Shown: positions 48,466-59,092, numbered from the stretch's first letter. The stretch is DNA of 64,000 bases from Cryptomeria japonica (GCF_030272615.1 NC_081412.1:543758335-543822334); one strand, 5' to 3'. A program made the numbers and translations. The notes: generated from the sequence alone by a model not told the origin.

Positions 48466-49105
48466 AAATAGTACCAGTCACCCCAATTATGCTAAACTAT
48501 CTCAGGCCCCCCAAAGTCTGCAGGCCTCAGAATTTTCTTAACTTCTTTTGAAAGTGCAAAATTGCATGGGTGATCATAGAACCTGTATAAACTTTTTACA
48601 AGAACTCTTCAAAATGAATATAACTAGATCTCATAAATTTGCAATCCCATATCAAAGTCCATAATTGTACTGGAAAAGGTTGATTGTCATCATCAAATTG
48701 CTTTAATCTCATCTCCTCAGGCCACAAACCAAGCTCTTGACCATAGAATAATACTATATGCATTAATAGAGAATAATGGGGAAACTAGATTTTGGAAGAA
48801 TCCTTATTGATGGCAGTGATCCCTATATCAAGTTGTCTTGCTACAAATGTAGCATAGTCAAATTCTCTAGCATTCCATCTTTGAACATCTGCTGCAATGA
48901 CCATGGATTCAATCTTCATGAAATCTGGGGTGTTCAACCCCAGGACCTGGCCAGCTGAGTAATAGGTATACTTCAAGAAATTTTTGAACAAATTCACATG
49001 AAAGGAAAGTCTCTCCTCTACCTCCAATGGTGCATCAAGACTGAGCATATGAAGAGGTAGTCTCCATCCTATATAGATAAAGTTCCTCTTATTTTCTTTA
49101 TTCAA
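48466..49105 (-). pseudogene. Family A coding region, copy 2, 5' part
   Basis: Minus-strand frame from 49105 with YYSAGQVLGLNTPDFMK (about 48980-48930), FPHYSLLMHIVLFYGQELG (about 48785-48730), and PFPVQLWTLIWDCKFM (about 48680-48630). These match FFSLCQNLGFNPITVM, YWYSFLMHMFLY and VPVQLWSMDMSWDRKK of copy 1 in the same order. The frame meets the LTR at 48465, and the continuation is at 40843 and below. Stops occur near 48600 and 48540. The copy was split by the retroelement; it may already have been broken. Confidence 0.55.
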
Positions 49106-50140
49106 GATAACTCACATCATTTGGATAGCCTTCTAGCCCTATCCTGATCTTGTATGTGATTTTGATAGAACTTGTATTGGTATAACATATTCTGAAATAC
49201 ACATGTCAGAATAGTTTACTCTATTAGCATTAAAAAATTATGCTTCTTCGTCTTTGGTAGTCATTCCGATAGACATCTCAAGTGTTGTGTTTGGTATAAC
49301 TAAACCAATGGAACATTATCTGAATAGCTTGTTCTATGTAAATCCCAAAGAATTGTCATTCCACTTTTATTGGTTATTCTGATAGGTGTTAACACCTCAT
49401 GTTCGATAATGCTATCTTGATGTTGATGTTTATCATTGACTTGTTAGATCAGGTAAGCTATCCCAATATATATATAAAGTGTTTCTCAATGATAGTTATG
49501 CACAAGGATAAGTATTCAAATCACCGATTCTTAAATATATATCATAATTAAACATCACATATCATAAGCCTTTTTAACAACCACTAGGATTGTACATAAT
49601 ATTCAATCATATCGTAGAATATAAACCATCAATAATTATAAAGAAAGAGAAAGACAACTATATAAGATCTACAAGCCACCATACAAAAATTATATTTTAT
49701 AGAAAATAAAATAAATTATATGTTTACATAGCATATATATAAACTATGTATTTTGAATTTTGACTACGTGTGTGCAAGAGCACGACAGAGCATACTGGAC
49801 TGAGACCCTAACTGGATAGTTACAATGAGAACCACTACATCTTGCCCCTGATTAGAGAGTTGCAAGACTTCATTAGATGAGTGTTGCAAGGCTGTTGAGA
49901 CGAGGAGGAAGACTAGGAACCATTTGGCAGGAGGAAAGCCAGAGAAAGAGTTGAGGGCACTGAGAAAGGGAAAATTGACCAAGGGACAATGATTTTAAGT
50001 GATTTTCCCCACATTTAGAAATTACATTCAAACTTGCCATCTTGATAAAGTTTTAAATATTTGAGCTCATATTTTTTACAATATTGTTATTAATTAGCTT
50101 TCTATTGTAGGAGAAGTAATTTTCCTGCTATAACATATGC
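49106..50140. other. Spacer without recognisable gene
   Basis: A minus frame at 49764-49982 begins with a hydrophobic stretch (KWFLVFLLVSTAL) but has no recognisable family or neighbouring exon, so I do not call it a gene. The rest is AT-rich. Confidence 0.4.
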
Positions 50141-51176
50141 TTTTTTTTTTATCGATAATTGGTATTTATATTATTTAATAGGAAAACAAGTACATTTGAA
50201 CCAAATAAAAGTGTTTTAATAAAACCACCAGTCAGCCCTACCACCCAGAAAATACTTCTACAAAACCGCCTATTCAGACTAGATGCAGAAACCCACATGG
50301 CATAAAAAAAAATACCCATTATCCCCACAACCAAAAATACAAAATTAGAGTCCATGACATTAGCTCGAATTTACAGAGTTGGGGACTAATTCCTAGACAC
50401 CAAAGACATGAAATAACATTCTATCAAAGAAGGAACCAGACTAAAAAAACTACAATCCAAACCAGGCACAACAATTAACCCATAAGTGGCTTGTATGCTC
50501 GAACATTGATCAAGTCAGAGAGGGACTTCATTTCTTGTGCCATCCTCTGCCTTGGTCATAGCTCCCAACTCACCTCTGCTCTTGCCACCTCGTACAAATC
50601 CCGCATAATCTACTTTGTCCTCATCAAATTGGCAAAGGTTTTGAATTCTTCCCACCCAAGATGAGCCAAGTCCCTACAATGATCCTTCAAGCCATCCTCT
50701 TGCCATTAGATAAAACATAATGGTGCAACCAATACATCCTATCTTGTAGAGGTCCTAATTCCCACACCCAGAATTGCTCGTTCGCAGATATCGTCCAAAT
50801 TCAACAGGTAGTCTGAATCAATCAAAGTTCTCAAAGCCCTCTTCAACTTCTCCACTTCTTCCTCAAATTGTAACCCCCAAGTAGAAATCAAAGAGTACAT
50901 TTCTATGTTAGTCTGATATCAGTGACTCACATGAACAAAATATTCCCCAAGAAGCATTTTAACTACTTCATATAGACGTTAGTCTTTGAAAAGGAAAAGA
51001 GCTTTCATCCTCCTATCTGTTATCTTGCTCGAAAATGGCACCAATTTATTGTTAGTCAAGAATTTAAAATTTGTTTCCATTCTACACTGACCAAAACCAC
51101 CTTGCACTTGCAGCTTTGAGCAAGAAAACAAAAGTGACAACCACAAATAATCCCAAGGCTTTAAATGCATTAACAT
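50141..51176 (-). pseudogene. Poly(A)-tailed retroposed coding sequence (unrecognised)
   Basis: In sense it ends with CCAATTATCGAT followed by a run of ten A (50150 down to 50141). Upstream, the minus strand reads LISTWGLQFEEEVEKLKRAL (about 50890-50830), WQEDGLKDHCRDLAHLGWEE (about 50710-50650) and IMRDLYEVARAEVSWEL (about 50615-50565), with stops between. The charged, helical, Trp-containing pattern suggests a repeat-family protein. A poly(A) tail without introns points to LINE-mediated retroposition or a LINE 3' end. I cannot name the protein. Confidence 0.45.
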
Positions 51177-51820
51177 TGGCCATTTGAATTAAAGGCTTTA
51201 AATGCATTAACACACGAAACATCATTCCTCGCATCCACTAGACTATTGCACTATCCTTTCACATGGGCTAGCATTAAATACACATTTGTATATTAGAGAT
51301 AATAATAATAGTATATTAGAAATAATAATACTATAATAGAAATAATAATAGTAAATTAGAAATAATGGATTAACATTTTGTGGATTAGACTAAGTAGTAG
51401 TTTGGGCCACAATTAGAGACAAACCAACTTACACCTTCAACCCAAAGAGGATTTATATAGTCATTACATACCCTTGCCAACTATTTTAACCAACTTTCTA
51501 ATTAGTTGGTTGTTTGGGAAATAAAATGCTACTTTTTGCACCAAAATCGCAAAGTTGCTCATTTTCAGCTTTTGAGCAATTTTGACAACTTTTGCAATTT
51601 TCAACCAAATGATTTCCTATCAACCTAGGACTCCTCAAACATGCTAAATATGACATAAAACCATGAATTACATCAATTTCATCACTTTTAGCCAACTCTG
51701 GAGGTGTTGACCAGTGTTGACCTATTCAAGACCTAATTGGTCTAGACATGACAAAAAAGGGCACAATGGCCTTACAACTTTGATCCAATATATGGAGTGC
51801 AAGTACCATGAAATAGGTAT

Positions 51821-52156
51821 TTGTTAGATTTGTCTTCCTTGAGTGAGGGAAATTTGGGAAGAGAAGAGGAAAGAGAGACATGTAGCAGGTCTAAAAGAGG
51901 GAGATCAACTAGAGGTCAAAATATTAGAAGAAAATTTCATAAACGCATGGAATTTTTTCTTGCTGAAGGGGGGTCATTTTCTTATGATGATGAGAGCATA
52001 GGGGACATCAAGGTGCCCTTAAGGTACAAACATCTACAAAAACAATGGGTACTCGAGGAACTTCCTCCAATAAACACTGATTTTTGTGTCAAAGGATATA
52101 TCACATATAACCATTGTCATTACATGGTTTGGGCCTATTTTGTATGGACAACATAA
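51821..52156 (+). CDS. Hypothetical short ORF
   Basis: 111 codons, starting MLDLSSLSEGNLGREEE. It has a basic stretch (CSRSKRGRSTRGQNIRRK) and ends CHYMVWAYFVWTT. No family recognised and no second copy in the window. The 52,000-52,130 part (VPLRYKHLQKQWVLEELPP) looks protein-like. It may be the end of an exon or a repeat remnant. Confidence 0.2.
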   Translation: MLDLSSLSEGNLGREEERETCSRSKRGRSTRGQNIRRKFHKRMEFFLAEGGSFSYDDESIGDIKVPLRYKHLQKQWVLEELPPINTDFCVKGYITYNHCHYMVWAYFVWTT

Positions 52157-53541
52157 AGGTTTGTTACGAAAAAGTTAATGAATTGATGAAGTATGTTAGA
52201 CCCTATTATAGTTTCAAAGATTGGATGCATCTTGTTCAATATACACAAAGTATGCAAAGGTATGACTATCAAAAAATTATTTATAGCTAAAATATTCTTG
52301 GCATTGTTTTGTCATTCATGTCAACCGGTATGGGATGACCATCGGTAGAAGAGATGTATGTGCAACACTGCTATGGATGATGCAGGATGTGATATCTTGG
52401 ATATCACCTTGTGTTGCAGATTATTGGTAAGGTAAGGAAGATGACCTCAGGAGTCACTTGAAGAACATTACAGGATGCAGAAGACAAGGTGTCACTCCAC
52501 CGGTAAGTGGAGCTTATCTCCTATTATGCATTATGTGCATTATAGTTGGTGATATAAGAGTGAAGAGGTAGAGGCAAGTACTTGAAGGTTAACACCGGAT
52601 CTACTAGTGAATTGAGGGAATGCCTTAGGTGCATGAGATTGGGGTTATGCAATCGATCGACAGAGAAGGCATGTTCAGATGCCAGTATAGAAGGAATGTG
52701 ATGTGTTTGTCACTTTGACAAACCAGCTGAGATAATGTCCGAGCTGATCAAGAAGACAAGGCTAAGTTGATGCAAATAGAGGAATCTAACCTGACTGAAG
52801 GTAGATTTTGGTGAAGGTTGATGACTTACGCCATCAAGAGAGCTTACCAGTATGTATTTTTACCAGTGATATCGACAAGGTGCAAATGTAGAAGACTCCC
52901 CACTTTGTGGGAATGAGCATGCATTGGATGGACATGTCTGATGACTCATCAAGGAGTTCCATTGACAATTCAATATGAGGGAAGACATGATGAGGTAACT
53001 GGTACAATGAGTGAGACCAGTAGGGTTAGCAAACCCGAAGAAAGGAGGAACTGGTAGAATATTTCCTCAGTGATCCTATGTGGACCAACATGAAGAGTCA
53101 AGGTGGTAGAGCTGGTTGACTTGGATGCCACATGGAATCAAGGTGGTGAGCCTGCATTAGATAAATATGGAATGTACACTGACGGGTAGGTGATGACTTA
53201 AAAGGAGACTATGAAGCTTGATGTGAAGTTGGAGAAGTGCGCGGCTCAAGATTAAATGGACAAGAGAGGATCAAGGATAGACTTATCAATCATATCAGAG
53301 TAGTTGAAGCAACCCATCATGCCATTAATGGTGATTGACCAAGAAGTATGTGGATAGATTGTTTATAGGTTGTTGGAGAAGGAAGGTGTGGTCTGGAAGG
53401 CACGTTGATGGCGGACTTGTGCAGATGGATATCAGGAAGATTAGATTGAGCAAGATATGATTGGATTTGGTTTTCCTTGAGGATGGTGAGGAAACCCTAA
53501 CTGCCTTGATTTTGAATTAGGCTTTGGCGAGAAAATGAGTC

Positions 53542-53549
53542 TATAAGTA
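53542..53549 (+). promoter_or_regulatory. TATA-like box in the plus-strand LTR
   Basis: TATAAGTA about 1 kb before the LTR end. If active, transcription would run rightwards through the primer-binding site and into the DRM inverted repeat that starts at 54972. Confidence 0.4.
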
Positions 53550-54032
53550 TGAAGGCCAAAGAGATTGTTTGTTGCTACTAGATAGAATAACATTGTGCTA
53601 CTATGAAGTGTGATACTTCTGCATGTATAAGAAAATCAGCCAAGTGCTTAACAAGCATCTAAGAAGTGAGTGAGAGTGAGGGAGAACTTGGTTGAAGCAT
53701 TCAACTAGTAGGAGAGAAGAATCGGTAGTGTTCATACCAATAGAGCAGAAGTGAAGGAGGCTGCAGAGAAGGCATGTAGAGAACTGTCAAAGTGTTATAC
53801 TGGTGAAGAGAAAAGATTAAGGTGGAGATCCAACATAGATGAAGAAGAGGAGAGGTGTACCGATAGGGCTTACTAACAAAGAAGCAATAGGTGAAGAGTA
53901 GTAGAGAAGTGAGTCGGTGAAGAAGAGATGGTATCTCACTGATAGAGTAAGATATATGCAATGGTTGCAAGATTCACTTATAACCAGATAACTTATTTTG
54001 TAATTGAAGTTTACATTGTGAACACTGAGTTG

Positions 54033-54270
54033 TAGCTTGGTGGAGGGGTTGTAGCTCCTTGGGTTGGTGCCCTAAAGTTAGGGGTTGGTGCCCTAAAGTT
54101 AGGGGTTGGTGCCCTAAAGTTAGGGGTTGGTGCTCCTTGGGTTGGTGCCCTAAAGATAGGGGTTGGTGCTCCTTTGGGTTGTAGTCCAAAAATCTAGTAG
54201 CGGTTGTAGCTCCTTGGGTTGGTGCCCTAAAGTTAGGGTTTGGTGCTCCTTAAGTTGGTGCCCTAAACTT
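54033..54270 (+). repeat. Minisatellite in the LTR, units of about 22 bp
   Basis: Variants of GGTTGGTGCCCTAAAGTTAG occur about eight times, alternating with GGTTGGTGCTCCTTGG and GGTTGTAGCTCCTTGG. Three adjacent units at about 54060-54127 are identical. The tract lies inside the transcribed part of the LTR. Confidence 0.9.
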
Positions 54271-54549
54271 TGCAACTATGTTTTCATTGCGACGTTGGAT
54301 TGGAGTAGTAAATTCTAGTAGCATTTCTCACTAAGGCTTTTCCCATCTTTACTTTTCCTCGTATATGCTAGTGTTATGTGATATCTCCTTGTGAGTGTTT
54401 GCATTTGAGTTAGTATCCTTACTAACTGGTGAGTCTGTTCATAGTTAGATCTAATAACTAGTATGCTCACATAGGATTGCTAAAGGTAAATGATTTGAGA
54501 AGCACTGATTCACCCCCTCCCCCTCTCAGTGGTGCATTGTGTCTAACAA

Positions 54550-54562
54550 TTGGTATTAGAGC
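54550..54562 (+). other. Primer-binding site after the plus-strand LTR
   Basis: ATTGGTATTAGAGCAAGG follows the LTR end. It differs by one base from the initiator tRNA-Met site TGGTATCAGAGC, and sets the LTR as a 5' LTR reading rightwards. Confidence 0.8.
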
Positions 54563-54945
54563 AAGGTTCGTAGCTAGATGAGCTTTCTCCAGCTTGGGTA
54601 GATTCCGGCCTAAGAACATAATGGTTTGTTTAGTGTCAATCCACTAGTACATTTGGGCCTAATTTTTGATGGCTAATTTTTGGATTTGTGACAACCAAAC
54701 TTTGGACTTTCGACCAACTTTACCACCAAAAACTCATCATCGAGCTTCCTGATGATGCCATTTGCATCGGTCATTTGATGATGTTATGAAATCCTCCAAC
54801 AGTGGCTATTTTTGCACCCCTCACCACAAATATCGATGGATTTCTGTTGGATTTTTGATGGATTTTATGATTTCTCCTTGATGACCATCCAACATGGAAG
54901 TGACGTCGGATATACAACATCCTTGTTGGACATTCCATTAGTTGT

Positions 54946-54961
54946 CATCGGAATTCCGATG
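54946..54961. repeat. 16-bp perfect palindrome
   Basis: CATCGGAATTCCGATG, eleven bases outside the left end of the DRM inverted repeat. It may mark the breakpoint or be part of a terminal element. Confidence 0.8.
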
Positions 54962-55439
54962 GCAAGAGATGATGTGCGTCAAACGACTTTGTCGTCGGTG
55001 AATGAAAGCATTGAACGAGTTCTATTTATAAAAATTGCATTAAACATTTATTATTTATTTGATTTAGTGTTATTTGCAAAAATTAATTATCAATGATGTT
55101 TCCTTTCTCCAAGAATTGTCTAGGATCTTTCCATCAGATAATATGTAACATCGAATGACTAAATATTTTCTTTACAAATGCTTATTTTATTTAATTATTA
55201 TTTGAGTGTGAATTAAAATTTATATCTGTACAGAAGAAGAACATACAATCTTTAGAGTAATGTGCAAGCAAATTTCCTAAAAGAAAGCAAGCAGGCGTTA
55301 TCTTGAATTACACAGAAACAAGCTCATCAGCTGCCTAGAAGAGAGAAATTGGAGAAAAGCAGAGGAAAGTGTTAAAGGGTGATAAATAGATAGATAGTAT
55401 GCAATACAAACAAACAATGTCTGGAGTGTCTGATGTGAC

Positions 55440-56083
55440 GTCTCTAATTTATGTCCGGAGGGACTAATTGGTTTTGGAGTTCCTGCGAAACCTATTGGGC
55501 CACACTTTGGAGGAAATCAATGTGTTCATGCAAGGAGCACCTATTTTCTATTTTGAGAATGATGCTTTTGCACCAAAGGATATTTGGAAGTCAATATCCA
55601 GAAATTTCTATAGTGTGGAACCAGAGTTGGTGGACTCGAATTAATTTTCAGCTTTCAAAAGACCAAGAGGTTATGTACACAATCTCCCAATAGAAGGGTA
55701 ATTTCAAGCATTACCTCTCCCCCCCATGACTATTTAGGAAGCACTTCCTCAAACAGAGGACTATTGGCCTCTATGGGATCAAAGAAAAAAATTGAAGCAT
55801 AGACTCTAGACAATGTGGTGGTGTCCTTCATGAAGAACTCTGTACTATAATTGAAAATTCACGAGGGAAACTGCAAGATAGTGAAGAGAAATACAATCTT
55901 GAAAAGTGGGAAGAATGGATCTTGGTTTTGGTGGGGCCAAGTTAGGTGGCTCCTCTAGAGGTTGATGAGATAGAAATAATATTAGGATTTGAAAAAGATC
56001 ACACTTGTGGAACTTTGTGTGTGAGTGATCGATTGCGGTGTTTGGGTAATACATTCCAAATAGATACAATTGCATGCCATTAG
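55440..56083 (+). pseudogene. DRM-type DNA methyltransferase fragment A
   Basis: Plus-strand pieces: LCPEGLIGFGVPAKPIG (55450-55500), APIFYFENDAFAPKDIWKSI (55537-55596), PELVDSN (near 55625), RPRGYVHNLPIEG (55660-55698), VDEIEIILGFEKDHTCGT (55960-56015) and DRLRCLGNTFQIDTIACH (56028-56083). Order and spacing match the N-terminal half of the DRM (domains-rearranged, DNMT3-like) catalytic domain of plants, which sets new DNA methylation guided by small RNAs. The part holding the SAM-binding and catalytic Pro-Cys motifs is absent. Shifts and stops make it non-coding. Copied intron-free across these blocks, so an mRNA-derived or long-exon source is likely. Confidence 0.8.
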
Positions 56084-56510
56084 GATAAAAGTATTTAATC
56101 AAGACATTACCCATTTGGAATGCATTACCGAAACACTGCAATCAATCACTCACACACGAAGTTCCATGAGTGTGATCTTTTTCAAATCCTAATATGATTT
56201 CTATCTCGTCAACCTCTAGAGAAGCCACCTAATTTGACCCAACCCAAACCAAGATCCATTCTTCCCACTTTTCAAGATTGTATTTCTCTTCACTATCTTG
56301 CAGTTTCCCTTGTGTGAATTTTCAATTATAGTGCAGAGTTCTTCATTAAGGATACCACCACATCGTCTAGAGTCTATGCTTCAATTTTTTTCTTTGATCC
56401 TGTGGAGGCCAATAGTAAGGAAGTTCTTCCTAACTAGTCCTAGGGGGGAGAGGTAATGCTTAAAATCACCCTTCTATTGGGAGATTGTGTACATAACCTC
56501 TTCTCCACCA
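56084..56510 (-). pseudogene. DRM-type fragment B, inverted
   Basis: Minus strand. Reads, with shifts, the same blocks as fragment A, ending CFGNAFQMGNVLIKYFYPNG at 56140-56080. It joins fragment A head-on through the shared bases ATGGCATG near 56078-56084. Its other end is fused to fragment C inside FLFYLVLVE/KRLCTQ near 56505, where a downstream part of DRM is joined back to an upstream part. Not translatable as a whole. Confidence 0.78.
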
Positions 56511-57240
56511 ATACCAGATAGAAGAGAAAGTACTTTAATTTAATGCCATCAGGATAAAAGGATTTAATCAAGATAGATAAATGGTATGCAACTGTATCTA
56601 TTTGGAATGCATGACCCAAATAGCGCAATTGATCAGTCGCACATGAAGTTCCAAGAGTGTGATATTTTTCAAATCCTAATATTATTTTTATCTCATCAAC
56701 CTCTAGAGGATCCGCCTGACCTAGCCCCACCCAAACCATGTTCCATTCTTTTCACTTTTCAAGAATATATTTCTCTTCACTATCTTCCAGTTTCCCTCAT
56801 GAATTTTCAATTATAGTGCAGAGTTCTTCACGAAGGACACCACCACATCGTCTAGAGTCTATGCTTCAATGTTGTTCTTTGATCCCATGGAGGCCAATAG
56901 TCCTTTGTTTGAGGAAGTGCTTCCTAAATAGTCATGGGGGGAGAGGTAATGCTTGAAATCACCCTTCTATTGTGAGATTGTGTACATAACCTCTTGGTCT
57001 TCTGAAAGCTGAAAATTACTTCAAGTCCACCAACTCTGGTTCCACACTATAGAAATATTTGGATATTGACTTCCAAATATCCCTTGGTGCAAAAGCATCA
57101 TTCTCATAATAGAAAAAATGTGCTCCTTGCATGAACACATTGATTTCCTCCAAGCGTGGCCCAATAGGTTTCGCAGGAACTCCAAAACCAGTTAGTCCCT
57201 CCGGACATAAACTAGAGATGTCACATCACACACTCCAGAC
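56511..57240 (-). pseudogene. DRM-type fragment C, inverted
   Basis: Minus strand. It starts near CPEGLTGFGVPAKP (57210-57170) and continues through YENDAFAPRDIWKSISKYFY and RPRGYVHNL to the best preserved block VWVGLGQADPLEVDEIKIIL (56737-56680), then LGHAFQIDTVAYHLSILIKS (56615-56555) and FYPDGIKLKYFLF. The last piece reaches the start of the SAM-binding region (normally a FxGxGxGE-type motif), but the Gly motif is lost. It is the partner of fragment A in the long stem. Confidence 0.82.
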
Positions 57241-58107
57241 ATTGTTTGTCTGTATTACATACTTTCTATCTATTTATCACCCTTAAACACTTTCCTCTAC
57301 CATTCTCCAATTGCTCTCTTCTAGGCAGCTGATGAGATTATTTCCATGTCATTCAAGATAATGCCTGCTTGCTTTCTTTTAGGAAATTTTCTTGTACATG
57401 ACTCTTCAGCTTGTATGTTCTGCTTCTGTATAGATATAAATTTTAATTCACGCTTAGCTAATAATTAAATAAAATAAGCATTTGTAATGAAAATATTTAA
57501 TCATTCAATGTTACATATTATCTGACGGAAAGATCCTAGATAATTCTTGGAGAAAGGAAACATCATTGATAGTCATTTTTTGGAAATAACACTGAATCAA
57601 ATAAATTAAAAATTTTTCATGTAATTTTTAAAAGTAGAACTCGTTCAATGCTTTCATGCACCGACGGCAAAGCTGTCTGACGCACACCATTATCCATAAT
57701 ATAACAAATCAATATAATAGGCTATTATAAAGAATATATACAAAAATATGAAAGAACATTAAATTACCATTACAAACCCATAAACCATTAAATAGTGAAA
57801 ATAGATATAAATTTGTAAATGTCTCCCTACAAACACCACAACCATAACAAAAACAAAAAAAATTCTTACCCGCAAAAACTAAGTAGCTGGTGAGTTGCAA
57901 GTCTACAACATCTCTCAGATGATCAAACCGTTTCTTAATTTTTTTCTTCTGATTAGTCAATGGATTTAATTGCATGTACAAGTTTTCTATTTGAAGCCTT
58001 TCCTTTCCCTATATTTGAGACTTAATAAAATTCTTGTGAGTAGGAAATTGATTCAGGAGTTACGTATGAAGAATTTGGCAAAGTAAATGATGACAATCAA
58101 ACTCAAA

Positions 58108-58477
58108 TTTTATCTGTCTTGAAAGCCTTTTATCCTGATGGCATTAAATTAAAGTTCTTTCTCTATTTTCTAGTGATCTCTATAGTAGAGGTCGACCTAG
58201 GATACATTTAACTTGTGTTGTATCTGCGGAAATATGTATCATAGGTCAATGTAATGCAACCTCTGCTCCACCAATACCAAATAAAAGAAAAAGTACTTTA
58301 ATTTAATGCCATCAGGATAAAATGATTTCAAGACATATATTAGGTATAAAAGGAAGCCTACCCTATCATTTGAAGGGGTCTACCTATAATTCAAGTGATC
58401 TCTTAATTATAAAATCAATTCAATTCCAAGTGAACAGGCAATCAAGCATTCATCAAGAATTGAAGGAGAAATCAAGT
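58108..58477 (+). pseudogene. DRM-type fragment D with internal hairpin
   Basis: Reads LKAFYPDGIKLKFFLYFL, then degraded sequence up to about 58270. The segment 58130-58164 is nearly the reverse complement of 58284-58322 (both contain the sequence around TATCCTGATGGCATTAAATT), so a transcript could fold into a stem of about 35 bp with a loop of about 120 bases. The whole segment recurs at 58896-59257. Confidence 0.75.
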
Positions 58478-58825
58478 TAATAAAGATATTTAATAGAGGA
58501 GATATTTAATAAAGATATCATATTTTAAATTAAGAAATGGATAGGAGATTAAGAATACAAACCTTCCATATTGCACACTTCAAGGTATATTAAAATCAGT
58601 TCAAAGTGTATTCATTTAGGGACCTTTCATAAAATATTCTCAATTTACACATCATAAAAGGATCTTAAAATATTCATTGTTTATAATGATAAGAATTTGG
58701 TTGTTCCATACACCTTCCTTTACTATTTTAAAAATATCACCGACCAAAATATTGTGCAACAGTAGTATGGAGTGCATTTCATCTATTTTATGCCTAAATA
58801 TTTCATCATACCATTTTCTTTTCAA

Positions 58826-59092
58826 AGGTGATTGATCGATTGCGGTGTTTGGGTAATGCATTCCAAATAGATCTAGTTGCATACCATTTATTTGTCTTGA
58901 TTAAAGACTTTTATCCTGATGGCATTAAATTAAAGTTCTTTCTCTATTTTCTAGTGATATGTGGAGCAGAGATTTCTTTGCATCGACCTAGGATACATTT
59001 AACTTGTGTTGTATCTGCAGAAATATGTATATTAGGACGATGCAATGCAACCTCTGCTCCACCAATACCAGATAGAAGAGAAGTACTTTAAT
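58826..59092 (+). pseudogene. DRM-type fragment E
   Basis: 87 codons open from 58828. DRLRCLGNAFQIDLVAYHLF then VLIKDFYPDGIKLKFFLYFL, CGAEISLHRPRIHLTCVVSA and E. This spans the block before and through the first SAM-binding motif of DRM enzymes; the Gly-rich turn is degraded (FLVICGAEISL where a phenylalanine/glycine-rich motif then GGxEVxLHRL is expected). It is the longest uninterrupted DRM-like reading in the cluster, yet only a fragment of the catalytic domain. Confidence 0.8.

Larger units (their letters stand above)
52319..54549 (+). repeat. Plus-strand LTR (5' end uncertain)
   Basis: The 3' end is clear: TTCACCCCCTCCCCCTCTCAG then GTGCATTGTGTCTAACA, followed at once by a primer-binding site. 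A TATA-like CTATAAGTATG is at 53541-53551. The 5' end is placed only tentatively at TGTCAACCGGTATGGG (about 52319). No gag or pol follows the primer-binding site before the DRM repeats, so the element interior is lost, or this is the start of a rearranged copy. The final C-rich motif is shared with the other LTRs in the window. Confidence 0.6.
54972..57689. repeat. Large inverted repeat containing DRM methyltransferase fragments
   Basis: The left arm 54972-56056 is the reverse complement, with substitutions and small indels, of 56604-57689. Outer ends are GATGTGCGTCAAACGAC on the left and GACGCACACCAT on the right. A third piece, 56111-56502, is also reverse complementary to the inner part of the left arm (55666-56056), so that pair could form a stem of about 390 bp with a loop of only about 54 bases. 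A right-arm stem of about 1.08 kb with a loop of about 550 bases is the alternative. The inner parts encode DRM-like peptides. The outer parts (54972-55430 and 57250-57689) are non-coding, AT-rich, and may be introns or flanks captured together. Confidence 0.88.

Noticed and set aside
49764-49982. Minus frame with a signal-peptide-like start
   Set aside because: 72 codons, no recognisable family, no neighbouring exon, in a repeat-rich spacer.
55845-56141. 98-codon minus frame across the hairpin centre
   Set aside because: It starts in fragment B and then reads the antisense of fragment A; a by-product of the inverted repeat, as is 56586-56816 plus.
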